A stretch of DNA of 64,000 bases from NCBI GenBank assembly GCA_965200525.1, contig OZ241368.1, positions 6,200,001 through 6,264,000 of the forward strand, written 5' to 3'. This DNA is from JANNPJ01 sp965200525. Its GTDB lineage: Bacteria; Actinomycetota; Actinomycetes; Actinomycetales; Kineosporiaceae. The notes beneath the pieces are model-generated. The model was given only the letters and a program-made list of their open reading frames with translations. It was not told the origin of the DNA and searched no databases. Position 1 is the first letter of the stretch; every line of letters starts with the position of its first letter. Made by a program: the position numbers and the translations under genes. Positions 1 through 7,665 of this stretch are shown in pieces.

Positions 1-516
1 CCCTTCGAGGATGACGAGTTCGACGTCGTCACCGGCAATTTCGTGCTCAACCACGTCGGGACGCCGGTGGCCGCCCTGGCCGAGCTGCGCCGGGTGGCCC
101 GGCCCGGCGGCCGGATCGCGGTAACCGTCTGGAGCGTGCCCCCGGGCGCGGGCCAGGAGCTGCTCGGCCGGGCCCTGGCCGGGGTTGTCAGTGACCGGCC
201 CACCGACCTGCCCGGATACCCGCCCGAACACAACTTCGACCGGGACGAGCCCGGCCTCACCGCCCTGCTCGGGCGGGCCGGGCTCGACCACGTCGCCGCC
301 CGCACCCTGGCCTGGGATCACCGGGCCACCCCCGAACAGTGGTGGGCCGGGCCGGCGGCCGGCGTCGCCTACTTCGGGCAGGTGATGCTGCGCCAGACAC
401 CCGCGGTCCGGGCCGAGATCAAGGACCACTACGACCGGCTGAACCAGGAGTTCCTCGGCCCGGACGGTCGGCTGGTCCTGCCGCACCGGGCCCTGCTGGC
501 CGTCGGCACCGCCTGA
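1..516 (+). CDS. Class I SAM-dependent methyltransferase, 3' part (cut by window edge)
   Basis: The frame is open from base 1 to the TGA at 514-516, so the gene starts outside the window and about 170 C-terminal residues are visible. They begin with PFEDDEFDVVTGNFVLNHV, the post-motif II segment of class I methyltransferases. The helix and strand of motif III follow (LRRVARPGGRIAVTVW), as in UbiE/Methyltransf_11 proteins. The glycine-rich SAM-binding loop lies upstream and cannot be checked, and the substrate is unknown. The next gene is convergent and ends 29 bases away. Confidence 0.8.
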   Translation, partial: PFEDDEFDVVTGNFVLNHVGTPVAALAELRRVARPGGRIAVTVWSVPPGAGQELLGRALAGVVSDRPTDLPGYPPEHNFDRDEPGLTALLGRAGLDHVAARTLAWDHRATPEQWWAGPAAGVAYFGQVMLRQTPAVRAEIKDHYDRLNQEFLGPDGRLVLPHRALLAVGTA

Positions 517-545
517 CCCGGCCGCCCGGAACGGTTGGTTCGGCC

Positions 546-1300
546 TCAGGGCAGCGGCATGATCCCCTCCACCGGCCGCAGCAGGTACGCCGGCCGGTCG
601 TAGCCCGGGTCGACGGCCAGGGTGAGCACGTCCTCGGCGAGGCTCTCCGGCGTCGACGTCGGGCCGAACGAGTCCAGGAACGCCGGCACGCTCAGCCCGG
701 CCCGGGCCGCGTAGCCCGCCACGGCGTCCGCGCCCAGATCGGTGTGCGGAGTCAACTTGGGCAGCACGCAGGTGAATCTCACCCCCGACCCGGCCCGGGC
801 CGACTCCTCGGCCGCGTACGACGTGATGAACCGGATCGTGCTCTTCGACCCCGCATAACCACCGCTCAGCGGCGAGCCCCGCAGCGCCGCCCCGCTGGAG
901 AAGGCGATCACCACGTCCCGGGAGCCAGCGGCTGCCGGAGCGCCTGACCGGCCCAGTGAAACACCTGCTGGACGTCGACCTCCCAGTTGCGGCTGAACGA
1001 CTCCCAGGTCTGCTCCGGCAACGGCCCCATCGCCGGCGCCGCGCCGGCGTTCAGGACCAGCGTGCGCGGCCGGTACTGCCTGAGGATCCGCTCCGCCAGG
1101 GCCGGATCGGCGGCATCACCCGCCTCCGGGACGAACCCCGGGCCGAACTCCTCGGCCGCCGACCGCAGCGACCCCGGATCCCGGCCGACGCCGACCACCT
1201 GAGCCCCGGCCGTGATCAGTGCCGCGGCGACCGCTCGCCCGAACCCCCGCCCGGCCCCGGTCACCACCGCGGTCGTGCCCTCCAGCGATTCTCTGCTCAT
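546..1300 (-). pseudogene. Short-chain dehydrogenase/reductase, apparently frameshifted
   Basis: Two adjoining minus-strand frames together make one SDR. The N-terminal frame (1300 to 908) has the Rossmann motif TGAGRGFG at about residue 14 and the NAG motif, then stops at 908-910. The C-terminal frame (546 to about 920) carries the catalytic serine (IAFSSGAAL) and the YxxxK pair in YAGSK. Moving by one base near 911-925, in a CCCGGG run, joins them without loss. The ATG at 1300 is chosen because GAGGAGT lies about 7 bases before it; another ATG at 1306 is too close. A genuine one-base lesion and an assembly error are both possible. The gene is divergent from the MFS gene and shares a duplicated promoter-like element with it. 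Confidence 0.7.
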
Positions 1301-1342
1301 CGACATACTCCTCGTCCCAGCGGTTCCGACTCGCTCACCCCC

Positions 1343-1375
1343 GAACAGATCCGCGCCGGCAGCCCAACTCATCGG
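1343..1375 (-). promoter_or_regulatory. Promoter-like element, copy 1 (towards the SDR gene)
   Basis: Read on the minus strand this is CCGATGAGTT, 12 bases, then CGGATCTGTTC, ending 42 bases before the SDR start at 1300. Both blocks are identical to those of copy 2 at 1416-1448, which faces the other way. Block spacing resembles a -35/-10 pair of an ECF sigma factor. The promoter role is inferred. Confidence 0.55.
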
Positions 1376-1415
1376 ACCGGACGGCGTCCCTCAGCTCAGG
1401 ACGGAAGACCGCAGG

Positions 1416-1448
1416 CCGATGAGTTCGCCCCCCGCCCCGGATCTGTTC
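1416..1448 (+). promoter_or_regulatory. Promoter-like element, copy 2 (towards the MFS-sigma operon)
   Basis: CCGATGAGTT (1416-1425), 12 bases, CGGATCTGTTC (1438-1448), ending 41 bases before the GTG of the MFS gene at 1490. It is the mirror image of copy 1. The sigma factor gene in the downstream operon is a natural candidate to read both copies. Confidence 0.55.
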
Positions 1449-1489
1449 TGGTGGGCCCGGCACCCGGCCGGGCGAAAGCAGGAGGAACC

Positions 1490-2896
1490 GTGTCTGTTCA
1501 ACCGCCACCGCGGGTGGTCCGGTGGATCGTCGTCCTGACCGGCATCGGATCACTGATGGCCGCGCTCGACACCCTGGTCGTATCGACCGCGCTGACCACC
1601 ATCCGGGCCGACCTCGACGCGACCGTCCAGCAGCTCGAATGGACGGTCAACTCCTACAACCTCAGCTTCGCCGTCCTGCTCATCACCGCCGCCGGCCTGG
1701 GGGACCGGTTCGGCCGCCGAACCTGGTTCGCCGCCGGCCTGACCCTGTTCTCCCTGGCCTCGGCCGCCTGCGCGCTGGCCCCGAACGTCGAGACCCTGAT
1801 CGCGGCCCGCGCCGTCCAGGGAGCCGGCGCGGCCCTGCTCATGCCGCTCGGACTCACCCTGCTGTCGCAAGCCTTTCCACCCGAACGCCGGGGAGCCGCG
1901 ATCGGCGTCTTCAGCGCCATCACCGGGCTCGCCGTGGCCACCGGCCCGCTGGTCGGCGGAGCCATCGTCCACGGGCTCTCCTGGCACTGGATCTTCTGGG
2001 TCAACCTGCCCATCGGCCTGGTCGCAGCCGCACTCGCGCTCCGGACCATCCCGGAGAGCCACGGCCCCCGGCACGCCCTCGACGTCCCCGGCCTGGTCCT
2101 GATCTCGGCCGGCACCTTCGGCCTGCTCTGGGGACTGGTCCGCGGCAACGACCGCGGCTGGAGCAGCGCCGAGGTGCTCGGCTCGCTGATTGGCGGCGCC
2201 GTCCTCGTGCTGGTCTTCGCCGCCTGGCAGCGCCGGGCCCGGTTCCCGATGCTGCCGCCGCAACTGTTCCGCTCGCGGGCCTTCACGGCCGGCAACCTGG
2301 CCATCTTCCTCACCTTCGCCACCTTCTTCGCCCAGCTCCTCCAGGTCGTGCTCGGCCTCGACGCCCTCGGAGCCGGCCTGCGGCTGATGCCGTGGACCGT
2401 GACCTTCCTGACCGTGGCCCCGGCCGCCGGGGCGCTGGCCGACCGGATCGGCGAGCGCTGGCTGCTCACCGTCGGGCTGATCCTGAACGCCGCCGGCTAC
2501 CTGTGGCTGGTCAACGTGACCAGCGCCGACATGACCTACAAGGCGCTGATCGGGCCGTTCGTCCTGGCCGGGATCGGGGTGTCGATGGCCATTCCCTGCG
2601 CCCAGAACGCCGTCGTCAGCGCCGTGGCGGCCGAGTCCGTCGGCAAGGCGGCCGGGGTGAACAGCATGATGCGAGAATTGGGTGGTGTCTTCGGGATCGC
2701 CGTGGCGGTGGCCGTCTTCGTCGGCAACGGCGGTGGCGGCGCGGTGCAACCGTTCGTCGACGGGTTCCGGCCCGCGCTGATCACGGCCGCGGGCTTCGCG
2801 CTGGTCGGAGCCGCGTGCGGAGCCGCCCTGCCGTCCCGCACCGGCGCCCTCGAGCCCGTGACCGGCCCGGCCGCGACCCTGCCGGTCGTCGTATGA
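1490..2896 (+). CDS. MFS multidrug exporter, DHA2 (14-TM) family
   Basis: A 468-residue membrane protein of the EmrB/QacA drug:H+ antiporter type. The first helix contains the DHA2 motif LDTLVVSTAL, loop 2-3 has the MFS motif A form GDRFGRR, and about 14 hydrophobic segments follow. GTG at 1490 is preceded by GGAGGA at 1481-1486. The stop overlaps an ATG of the following sigma factor frame (ATGA at 2893), so the two genes are probably one operon. The likely role is export of a toxic small molecule; the substrate is unknown. It is divergent from the broken SDR gene. Confidence 0.88.
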   Translation: MSVQPPPRVVRWIVVLTGIGSLMAALDTLVVSTALTTIRADLDATVQQLEWTVNSYNLSFAVLLITAAGLGDRFGRRTWFAAGLTLFSLASAACALAPNVETLIAARAVQGAGAALLMPLGLTLLSQAFPPERRGAAIGVFSAITGLAVATGPLVGGAIVHGLSWHWIFWVNLPIGLVAAALALRTIPESHGPRHALDVPGLVLISAGTFGLLWGLVRGNDRGWSSAEVLGSLIGGAVLVLVFAAWQRRARFPMLPPQLFRSRAFTAGNLAIFLTFATFFAQLLQVVLGLDALGAGLRLMPWTVTFLTVAPAAGALADRIGERWLLTVGLILNAAGYLWLVNVTSADMTYKALIGPFVLAGIGVSMAIPCAQNAVVSAVAAESVGKAAGVNSMMRELGGVFGIAVAVAVFVGNGGGGAVQPFVDGFRPALITAAGFALVGAACGAALPSRTGALEPVTGPAATLPVVV

Positions 2897-2922
2897 AGAC
2901 GTTGCCCGAGGGGGAATCAGCG

Positions 2923-3921
2923 ATGGAGATCGATCTGACCGGATCCGAGATCGCCCGCAGCACAGCTTCGTTCGATCGGCTCGTCGCCCCCTACCAGACG
3001 GCGCTCCTGGCCCACTGCTACCGGATGACCGGCTCTCAGCACGACGCCGAGGACGCGCTGCAAGAGGCCCTGCTGCGGGCCTGGCGGAGCCTGGACACCT
3101 TCGAAGGGCGCAGCTCGATGCGAACCTGGCTGTTCACCATCGCGACCAACTCGTGCCGCCGCCTGATCGAGCAACGAGCCCGGCGAGTGCTGCCGATGGA
3201 CCTGGGGCCGCCGTCCGATCCGGCCACGGCCACCGGGCCGCCACTGGAGGAGCGCACTTGGGTGACCCCGTTCACCGGAGCCGTCACCGAGCCGTCCCCA
3301 CCGACCCGGTACGAGGACAAGGAGACGGTCGAGCTCGCGTTCGTCGCCGCCCTGCAACTGCTCCCGGCCCGGCAGCGAGCCGCGCTCCTGCTCCGGGACG
3401 TGCTCGGGTTCTCCGCCGCCGAGACCGCCGATGCCCTCGACACCTCGCTCGCCTCGGTCAACAGCGCCCTGCAACGAGCCCGGCGAGCGCTGGCCGAGAA
3501 CGGACCGCGGCGAAGCCAGCAGCAGACCCTGCGCTCGCTCGGTGACGCCGAGACCAAGGCGCTGGTCGGCCGCTTCGTCCGGGCCTGGGAGCAGGGGGAC
3601 GTCGATGCCCTGGTCCGGTTGCTGACCGAGGACGTCGAGTTCAGCATGCCGCCGTACGCCCAGTGGTTCCGCGGCGTCACCGATGTCGGGGCCTTTCTCC
3701 GGCGCGGGCCGCTGGCCGAGGCCCGCCGCTGGCGGGGGCTGCCGGTCGAGGTCAACGGCCAGCTCGGGTTCGCGCTGTGGGTGGACAACGGCACCGGGTT
3801 CCAGGCGGAGAGCATCAACGTGCTGACCGTGACCGGCGGCCAGATCAGCGGCATGGTGGCGTTCCGTTCGCCGGAACTGTTCGCCGGGTTCGGCCTGCCC
3901 CAGCGGCCCCCGGGCGACTGA
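2923..3921 (+). CDS. ECF RNA polymerase sigma factor with C-terminal SnoaL-like domain
   Basis: A 332-residue sigma-70 family protein. Region 2 is near residues 15-85 (CYRMTGSQHDAEDALQEA, then FEGRSSMRTWLFTIATN). Region 4 is near 140-195 (LPARQRAALLLRDVLGFSAAE). An NTF2/SnoaL-like tail from about residue 205 (FVRAWEQGDVDALVRLLTED) usually serves as a built-in regulatory domain in such ECF groups (TIGR02960/ECF41-like), with no separate anti-sigma gene. The ATG at 2923 has GAGGGGGA at a good distance. An in-frame ATG at 2893 overlapping the MFS stop is an alternative that adds 10 residues. It probably drives its own operon and the divergent gene. Confidence 0.85.
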   Translation: MEIDLTGSEIARSTASFDRLVAPYQTALLAHCYRMTGSQHDAEDALQEALLRAWRSLDTFEGRSSMRTWLFTIATNSCRRLIEQRARRVLPMDLGPPSDPATATGPPLEERTWVTPFTGAVTEPSPPTRYEDKETVELAFVAALQLLPARQRAALLLRDVLGFSAAETADALDTSLASVNSALQRARRALAENGPRRSQQQTLRSLGDAETKALVGRFVRAWEQGDVDALVRLLTEDVEFSMPPYAQWFRGVTDVGAFLRRGPLAEARRWRGLPVEVNGQLGFALWVDNGTGFQAESINVLTVTGGQISGMVAFRSPELFAGFGLPQRPPGD

Positions 3922-4058
3922 CCGGCTGGGGCCGTCCGCAAGTCCCTGACCAGCCCGGTTCATCTCACCCAACCGCTCGAGCCGAAATTGTCGGTGGTTG
4001 CCCCTAGCGTGGTCCGGGAAGGTGAAGCATCCCGACCGAGCAGCAGGAGGAGAACGAC

Positions 4059-4613
4059 ATGACCACCCTGTCCGAACGTCCCAACACCGCCCTGATCGTG
4101 ATCGACGTCCAGAACGGCATCATGAACGGCGCCATCCGCCGCGACGAGGTCATCGCCAACATCGACACGCTCGTCGGCAAGGCTCGCGAAGAGAGCGTGC
4201 CGGTCGTCTGGGTCCAGCACACCAGCGGTGAACTGCCCGAAGGTAGCGAGGTCTGGCAGTACGTTCCCGAACTGCCCCGCCGCGAGGCCGAACCGCTGGT
4301 GCACAAGACCTTCGGCGACTCGTTCGAGGGCACCGACCTGGAGGAGGTGCTGGCCCGAGCCGGTGTCGGCCGACTGGTGGTCACCGGCGCCCAGTCCGAC
4401 GCGTGCATCCGCTCCACCATCCACGGCGCCTTCACCCGCGGCTACGACGTCACCCTGGTCAGCGACGCGCACACCACCGAAGACCTCAGCGCCTGGGGCG
4501 CCCCCGCACCCGACAAGGTGGTCTCGCACACCAACCTGTACTGGAGTTTTCAGACCGCCCCCGACCGCACCGCGGCCGTCACCGAGACCAAGGACATCGC
4601 CTTCGCCGACTGA
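4059..4613 (+). CDS. Isochorismatase-family cysteine hydrolase
   Basis: 184 residues, the full length of the family. The catalytic triad is visible: Asp16 in LIVIDVQNG, Lys83 in VHKTFGDSF and Cys116 in GAQSDACIRST, with the usual non-proline cis-peptide region before it. The family includes nicotinamidase, N-carbamoyl amidases and isochorismate hydrolases, and the substrate cannot be told from the sequence. AGGAGGAG lies 6-12 bases before the ATG. It is monocistronic by position and converges on the helicase gene, 8 bases away. Confidence 0.85.
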   Translation: MTTLSERPNTALIVIDVQNGIMNGAIRRDEVIANIDTLVGKAREESVPVVWVQHTSGELPEGSEVWQYVPELPRREAEPLVHKTFGDSFEGTDLEEVLARAGVGRLVVTGAQSDACIRSTIHGAFTRGYDVTLVSDAHTTEDLSAWGAPAPDKVVSHTNLYWSFQTAPDRTAAVTETKDIAFAD

Positions 4614-4621
4614 GCCCGACC

Positions 4622-6772
4622 TCACGAGCCCGTGAGGACGACGAGCTGGCGGGTCGCCCTGGTCATCGCGACGTAACGGTCGACGGCGCCCTCGATGCCC
4701 AGCCCGAACAATTCCGGCTCGACCAGAACGACTAGGTCGAACTCCAGCCCCTTGGAAAGCTCCGGCGACAGGGACCGGACCCGGGCCGAGTCCGGAAACG
4801 CCGGATCGCCGATCACACAGGCAAGCCCGTCGGTGTTCGTGGCCAGCCACGCGTCCACGATCAAGCCCAGCTCCGACGTCCTGGCGTGGACGACGGGCAG
4901 GCCACTGCTGCGGATCGAGGTCGGCACGTTCGCGTCCGGCAGGGCGGCCCGGATGACCGGCTCGGCCTCGGCCATCACCTCCTCGGGCGTCCGATAATTG
5001 ATGCTCAGCGACGCCGGCGTGATCCGGTCGAACCCGACCCGTTCCAGCCGGTCCGACCACGACTCGCCGAACCCGTGCCGCGCCTGGGCCCGGTCCCCGA
5101 CCACGGTGAAGCTGCGCGACGGGCAGCGCCGCAGCAGCATCTGCCACTCGGCGTCGGTCAGCTCCTGCGCCTCGTCCACCACGACGTGCGCGAACGGGCC
5201 GGCCAGCAGATCGGGTCCGGCCCCGGTCGCGACCGACTCGTCGATCAGCACGTGCTGGAGGTCCTCACCACGCAGCATCGACATGACACTCATCTCGGAG
5301 TCGTCGGTCGCGATCAGATGCTCCACGACGGCGTCCATCCGCTCCCGCTGATCGGCGACGGCCGACTCGTGCCGGCGCCGACGTCGCGACGTCTCCGGGT
5401 CGCCCAGCCGCTGCCGCGCCGCGTCCAGCAGCGGCAGGTCCGACACGGTCCAGGCCCGCGGGTCCGGGCGCTGCAGGGCCCGGACCTCGTCCCGGCTGAG
5501 CGAGGGAGCACACCGGCGCAGGTAAGCAGGCACCGACCACAGGTCCGAGACCAGATCCAGCGGGTCGAGCAGCGGCCAGGCGCGGTTGAAGGTGGTCAGC
5601 AGTTCGTGGTTTTGAGTCAGCGCTCGGCGCAGCAACGCGGGGGAGGCCTCGCTCTCGTCCTTGTCGATCAGGATTCGCAGCAGTTCCTCCCAGACCACGT
5701 CGCGCGCCTCGTTGTGAGCCGCACCGGCCCCGGCGGCCTCGAAGGCCTCGGCCCAGTCGTCGGTGCTGATCCACAGGTCGGACCAGTCGGTGCTGACCTC
5801 CGTGCCCTCGGCCGGTGGCTCCTCGTAGAACCGGACGGCCGGCTCGATCGCATCCACCAGGGCCACCGACGACTTCAACCGAGCCACCGCCGGGTCGGCC
5901 TCGATCCCCGCCGCCGCCCCCTCCGGTACGAGGTCGCGCAGCGTGCAGGTCTGGACGCCCTCCTCACCGAGGCTGGGCAGGACGTCGCCGACATAGGCCA
6001 AATACGGCTGGTGCGGCCCGATGAACAGCACGCCACCACGGTGATGGCCGAGCCGCGGGTCGGCGTAGAGCAAGTAGGCCGAGCGGTGCAGCGCGACCAC
6101 GGTCTTGCCGGTGCCCGGGCCACCGTCGACCACCAGCGCACCCCGCGATCCGGCCCGGATGATCGCATCCTGGTCGGCCTGAATGGTGCCGAGGACGTCT
6201 CGCATCCGAGGCGACCGGTTGCTGCCCAGGCCGGCGATGAAGGCGGACTGGTCGTCGAGCGCGGCCCGGTGCCCGGCGAACTCGTCCGGGCTGAACACCT
6301 CGTCCCAGTAGTCGCTGATCCGGCCTCGGGTCCAGCGGTACCGGCGCCGGCTGGCCAGCCCCATCGGGTTGCCGTGGGTGGCCCCGAAGAACGGCTCGGA
6401 CGCGGGGGAGCGCCAGTCGAGCAACAGCCGGCGTTCCGTGCGATCGGTGAGGCCGAGCCGGCCGATGTACACCGGCTCGGCCTGGTCGGTGCTCACGAAG
6501 TGACCGAGGCACAGGTCGAGCCCGAACCGCCGCAGCGTGCGCAACCGGGCGGTCAACCGGTGAATCTCCTGGTCGCGGTCCAGCGCTCGCTGCCCGGTGC
6601 CGGCCGGGGCCTTGCGCTCGATCTCCAGGCGCTCGGACAGGTCAGCGATCGACTCCCGCAGGCACTGGGCGATGGCTCCGAAGTGTTTCTCGTCGTCGGC
6701 GATCAGCGCTGGATCGGCTTTGGGGGAGAGGTGGTCCGGAAGGTCGAAAGCACTGGTGGTCAGCGGGGTCAC
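4622..6772 (-). CDS. helR: HelR/HelD-type RNA polymerase recycling motor (superfamily 1 ATPase)
   Basis: 716 residues. An N-terminal charged helical part (about 30-90) would form the antiparallel coiled coil that enters RNA polymerase. It is followed by a Q-motif and Walker A GGPGTGKT (about 217-224), Walker B VVVDEAQE, and C-terminal helicase motifs (SINYRTPEEV, GLEFDLVVLVE, YVAMTRATRQL). This UvrD-like layout without DNA-repair domains is the HelD/HelR class, which frees stalled RNA polymerase and in some actinomycetes ejects rifamycins. GTG at 6772 is chosen because GGAG lies 8 bases upstream. The in-frame ATG at 6889 would sit 5 bases from the regulatory element at 6894-6914, leaving no room for a leader. 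Transcription is probably rifamycin-inducible. Confidence 0.85.
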   Translation of the reverse strand: MTPLTTSAFDLPDHLSPKADPALIADDEKHFGAIAQCLRESIADLSERLEIERKAPAGTGQRALDRDQEIHRLTARLRTLRRFGLDLCLGHFVSTDQAEPVYIGRLGLTDRTERRLLLDWRSPASEPFFGATHGNPMGLASRRRYRWTRGRISDYWDEVFSPDEFAGHRAALDDQSAFIAGLGSNRSPRMRDVLGTIQADQDAIIRAGSRGALVVDGGPGTGKTVVALHRSAYLLYADPRLGHHRGGVLFIGPHQPYLAYVGDVLPSLGEEGVQTCTLRDLVPEGAAAGIEADPAVARLKSSVALVDAIEPAVRFYEEPPAEGTEVSTDWSDLWISTDDWAEAFEAAGAGAAHNEARDVVWEELLRILIDKDESEASPALLRRALTQNHELLTTFNRAWPLLDPLDLVSDLWSVPAYLRRCAPSLSRDEVRALQRPDPRAWTVSDLPLLDAARQRLGDPETSRRRRRHESAVADQRERMDAVVEHLIATDDSEMSVMSMLRGEDLQHVLIDESVATGAGPDLLAGPFAHVVVDEAQELTDAEWQMLLRRCPSRSFTVVGDRAQARHGFGESWSDRLERVGFDRITPASLSINYRTPEEVMAEAEPVIRAALPDANVPTSIRSSGLPVVHARTSELGLIVDAWLATNTDGLACVIGDPAFPDSARVRSLSPELSKGLEFDLVVLVEPELFGLGIEGAVDRYVAMTRATRQLVVLTGS

Positions 6773-6893
6773 GTGGTCAGCTCCGTTCCGAGGCCGCCAT
6801 CGGACAATTGCGTCTGGGGTCGGAGAAGTCGTCCTCCGCGGGCGACGTTTCCGCAGGTCATGCGGCCTCGGCGGTCGATTCTCCGGCATCGGG

Positions 6894-6914
6894 AGGCCCT
6901 TGCCGCAAGCCCCC
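6894..6914 (-). promoter_or_regulatory. Candidate rifamycin-associated element (RAE) before helR
   Basis: The minus strand reads GGGGCTTGCGGCAAGG followed by GCCT, an inverted repeat (GGGGCTTGC/GCAAGGgCC). It lies about 120-140 bases before the chosen helR start. As recalled, the rifamycin-associated element upstream of actinomycete rifamycin-resistance genes is a 19-base inverted repeat of this sequence. Identity and position both agree; induction itself is inferred. Confidence 0.75.
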
Positions 6915-6932
6915 CACTGCGTTATAACTTAG

Positions 6933-6966
6933 GAAGGGCAAGGAGAGAGTTTTCTCCTTGCCCTTC
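6933..6966 (-). terminator. Hairpin after the GyrB-like gene
   Basis: A perfect 14-bp stem (GAAGGGCAAGGAGA with its complement at 6953-6966) and a 6-base loop, 14 bases after the stop of the GyrB-like gene. It is followed on the minus strand by CTAAGTTATA, so there is no long T run. It separates this gene from helR. Confidence 0.65.
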
Positions 6967-6980
6967 TCTGTAGGCTCTTG

Positions 6981-7610
6981 TCAGCGGGCCCGCGCCGGCC
7001 CGACCTGAATGGTCAGCTGAGGCCAGGCCGCGACCAACTGACTCAGAACGGACGTCGACAGCAGCCCTGATCGGTCGAGCGACGCGTCGGGGCTGAAGTG
7101 GACGGTGGTCCCCGTGGTGGCTGTGCGGGGGATGCTGATCAGATCGGTCACGGGGATGCCGCGTTCGTAACGTTGGGTCCAGGCCGCGTCGTCCCGATGA
7201 TTCGTATGGACCAGCCATTCGCTGAGCGCCGCGACGACTGACATGCCCCGGCGCGGAGTGCCGTCGGGCAGTTGCTGGGCCTCGCCGGAATCGAAGAACC
7301 GAAGGTCTTTGGTCGCCATGACCGGCTTCTTGATAGGCCGGCCCTGTTCGTCGTAGCGGGTATCGGTTCCCCGCCCGTTGTCAGCGACGGACACCGAGCC
7401 GTCGTCGTGGACGATGACGACGCATCTTCCCAGGGTCCCGGTGCTCTCGGCCTCGTCGGCCGCGTAGGCGATGACTTCATGGATCAGGTGCACGATGCCG
7501 CCCGGGGCGAACTTCGCCGCGTCCTGACAGATCTCGGCGAGGTGCTCCAGATCGACGGTGTGCGCCCAGTCATGGGTGGTGTTGCGCCAAGGCATCCGTG
7601 GGTCGCTCAT
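6981..7610 (-). CDS. Orphan GyrB-like GHKL ATPase-domain protein, degenerate
   Basis: 209 residues matching only the N-terminal ATPase domain of GyrB/ParE. HLIHEVIAYAADEA aligns with the GyrB N-box, VSVADNGRGTDT with the DxGxG box, and RRGMSVVAALSEWL with the end of the ATP lid. The N-box keeps the catalytic Glu, but the Mg-binding Asn is Tyr and the preceding Asp is Ala. The GGLHGVG lid is mostly missing. The transducer, Toprim and C-terminal domains are absent, so this cannot be a gyrase. It may be a nucleotide sensor or a gyrase/drug decoy, which is inference. The ATG at 7610 is preferred; a GTG at 7628 is also possible. The neighbours are helR and an APH-fold kinase. Confidence 0.75.
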   Translation of the reverse strand: MSDPRMPWRNTTHDWAHTVDLEHLAEICQDAAKFAPGGIVHLIHEVIAYAADEAESTGTLGRCVVIVHDDGSVSVADNGRGTDTRYDEQGRPIKKPVMATKDLRFFDSGEAQQLPDGTPRRGMSVVAALSEWLVHTNHRDDAAWTQRYERGIPVTDLISIPRTATTGTTVHFSPDASLDRSGLLSTSVLSQLVAAWPQLTIQVGPARAR

Positions 7611-7665
7611 CGTCGAAGATTGTCGCACCCGCGGCGGGCCGCAAGCACGCCCATCGACGCCGACG

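Noticed and set aside
905..930. Programmed ribosomal frameshift in the SDR gene
   Set aside because: No slippery heptamer or downstream structure is evident, and SDR enzymes are not known to need one. A mutation or sequence error is simpler.
4622..6889. UvrD/PcrA DNA repair helicase
   Set aside because: The N-terminal coiled-coil region, late Walker A position and missing UvrD-specific tail fit the HelD/HelR class, and the upstream regulatory element agrees.
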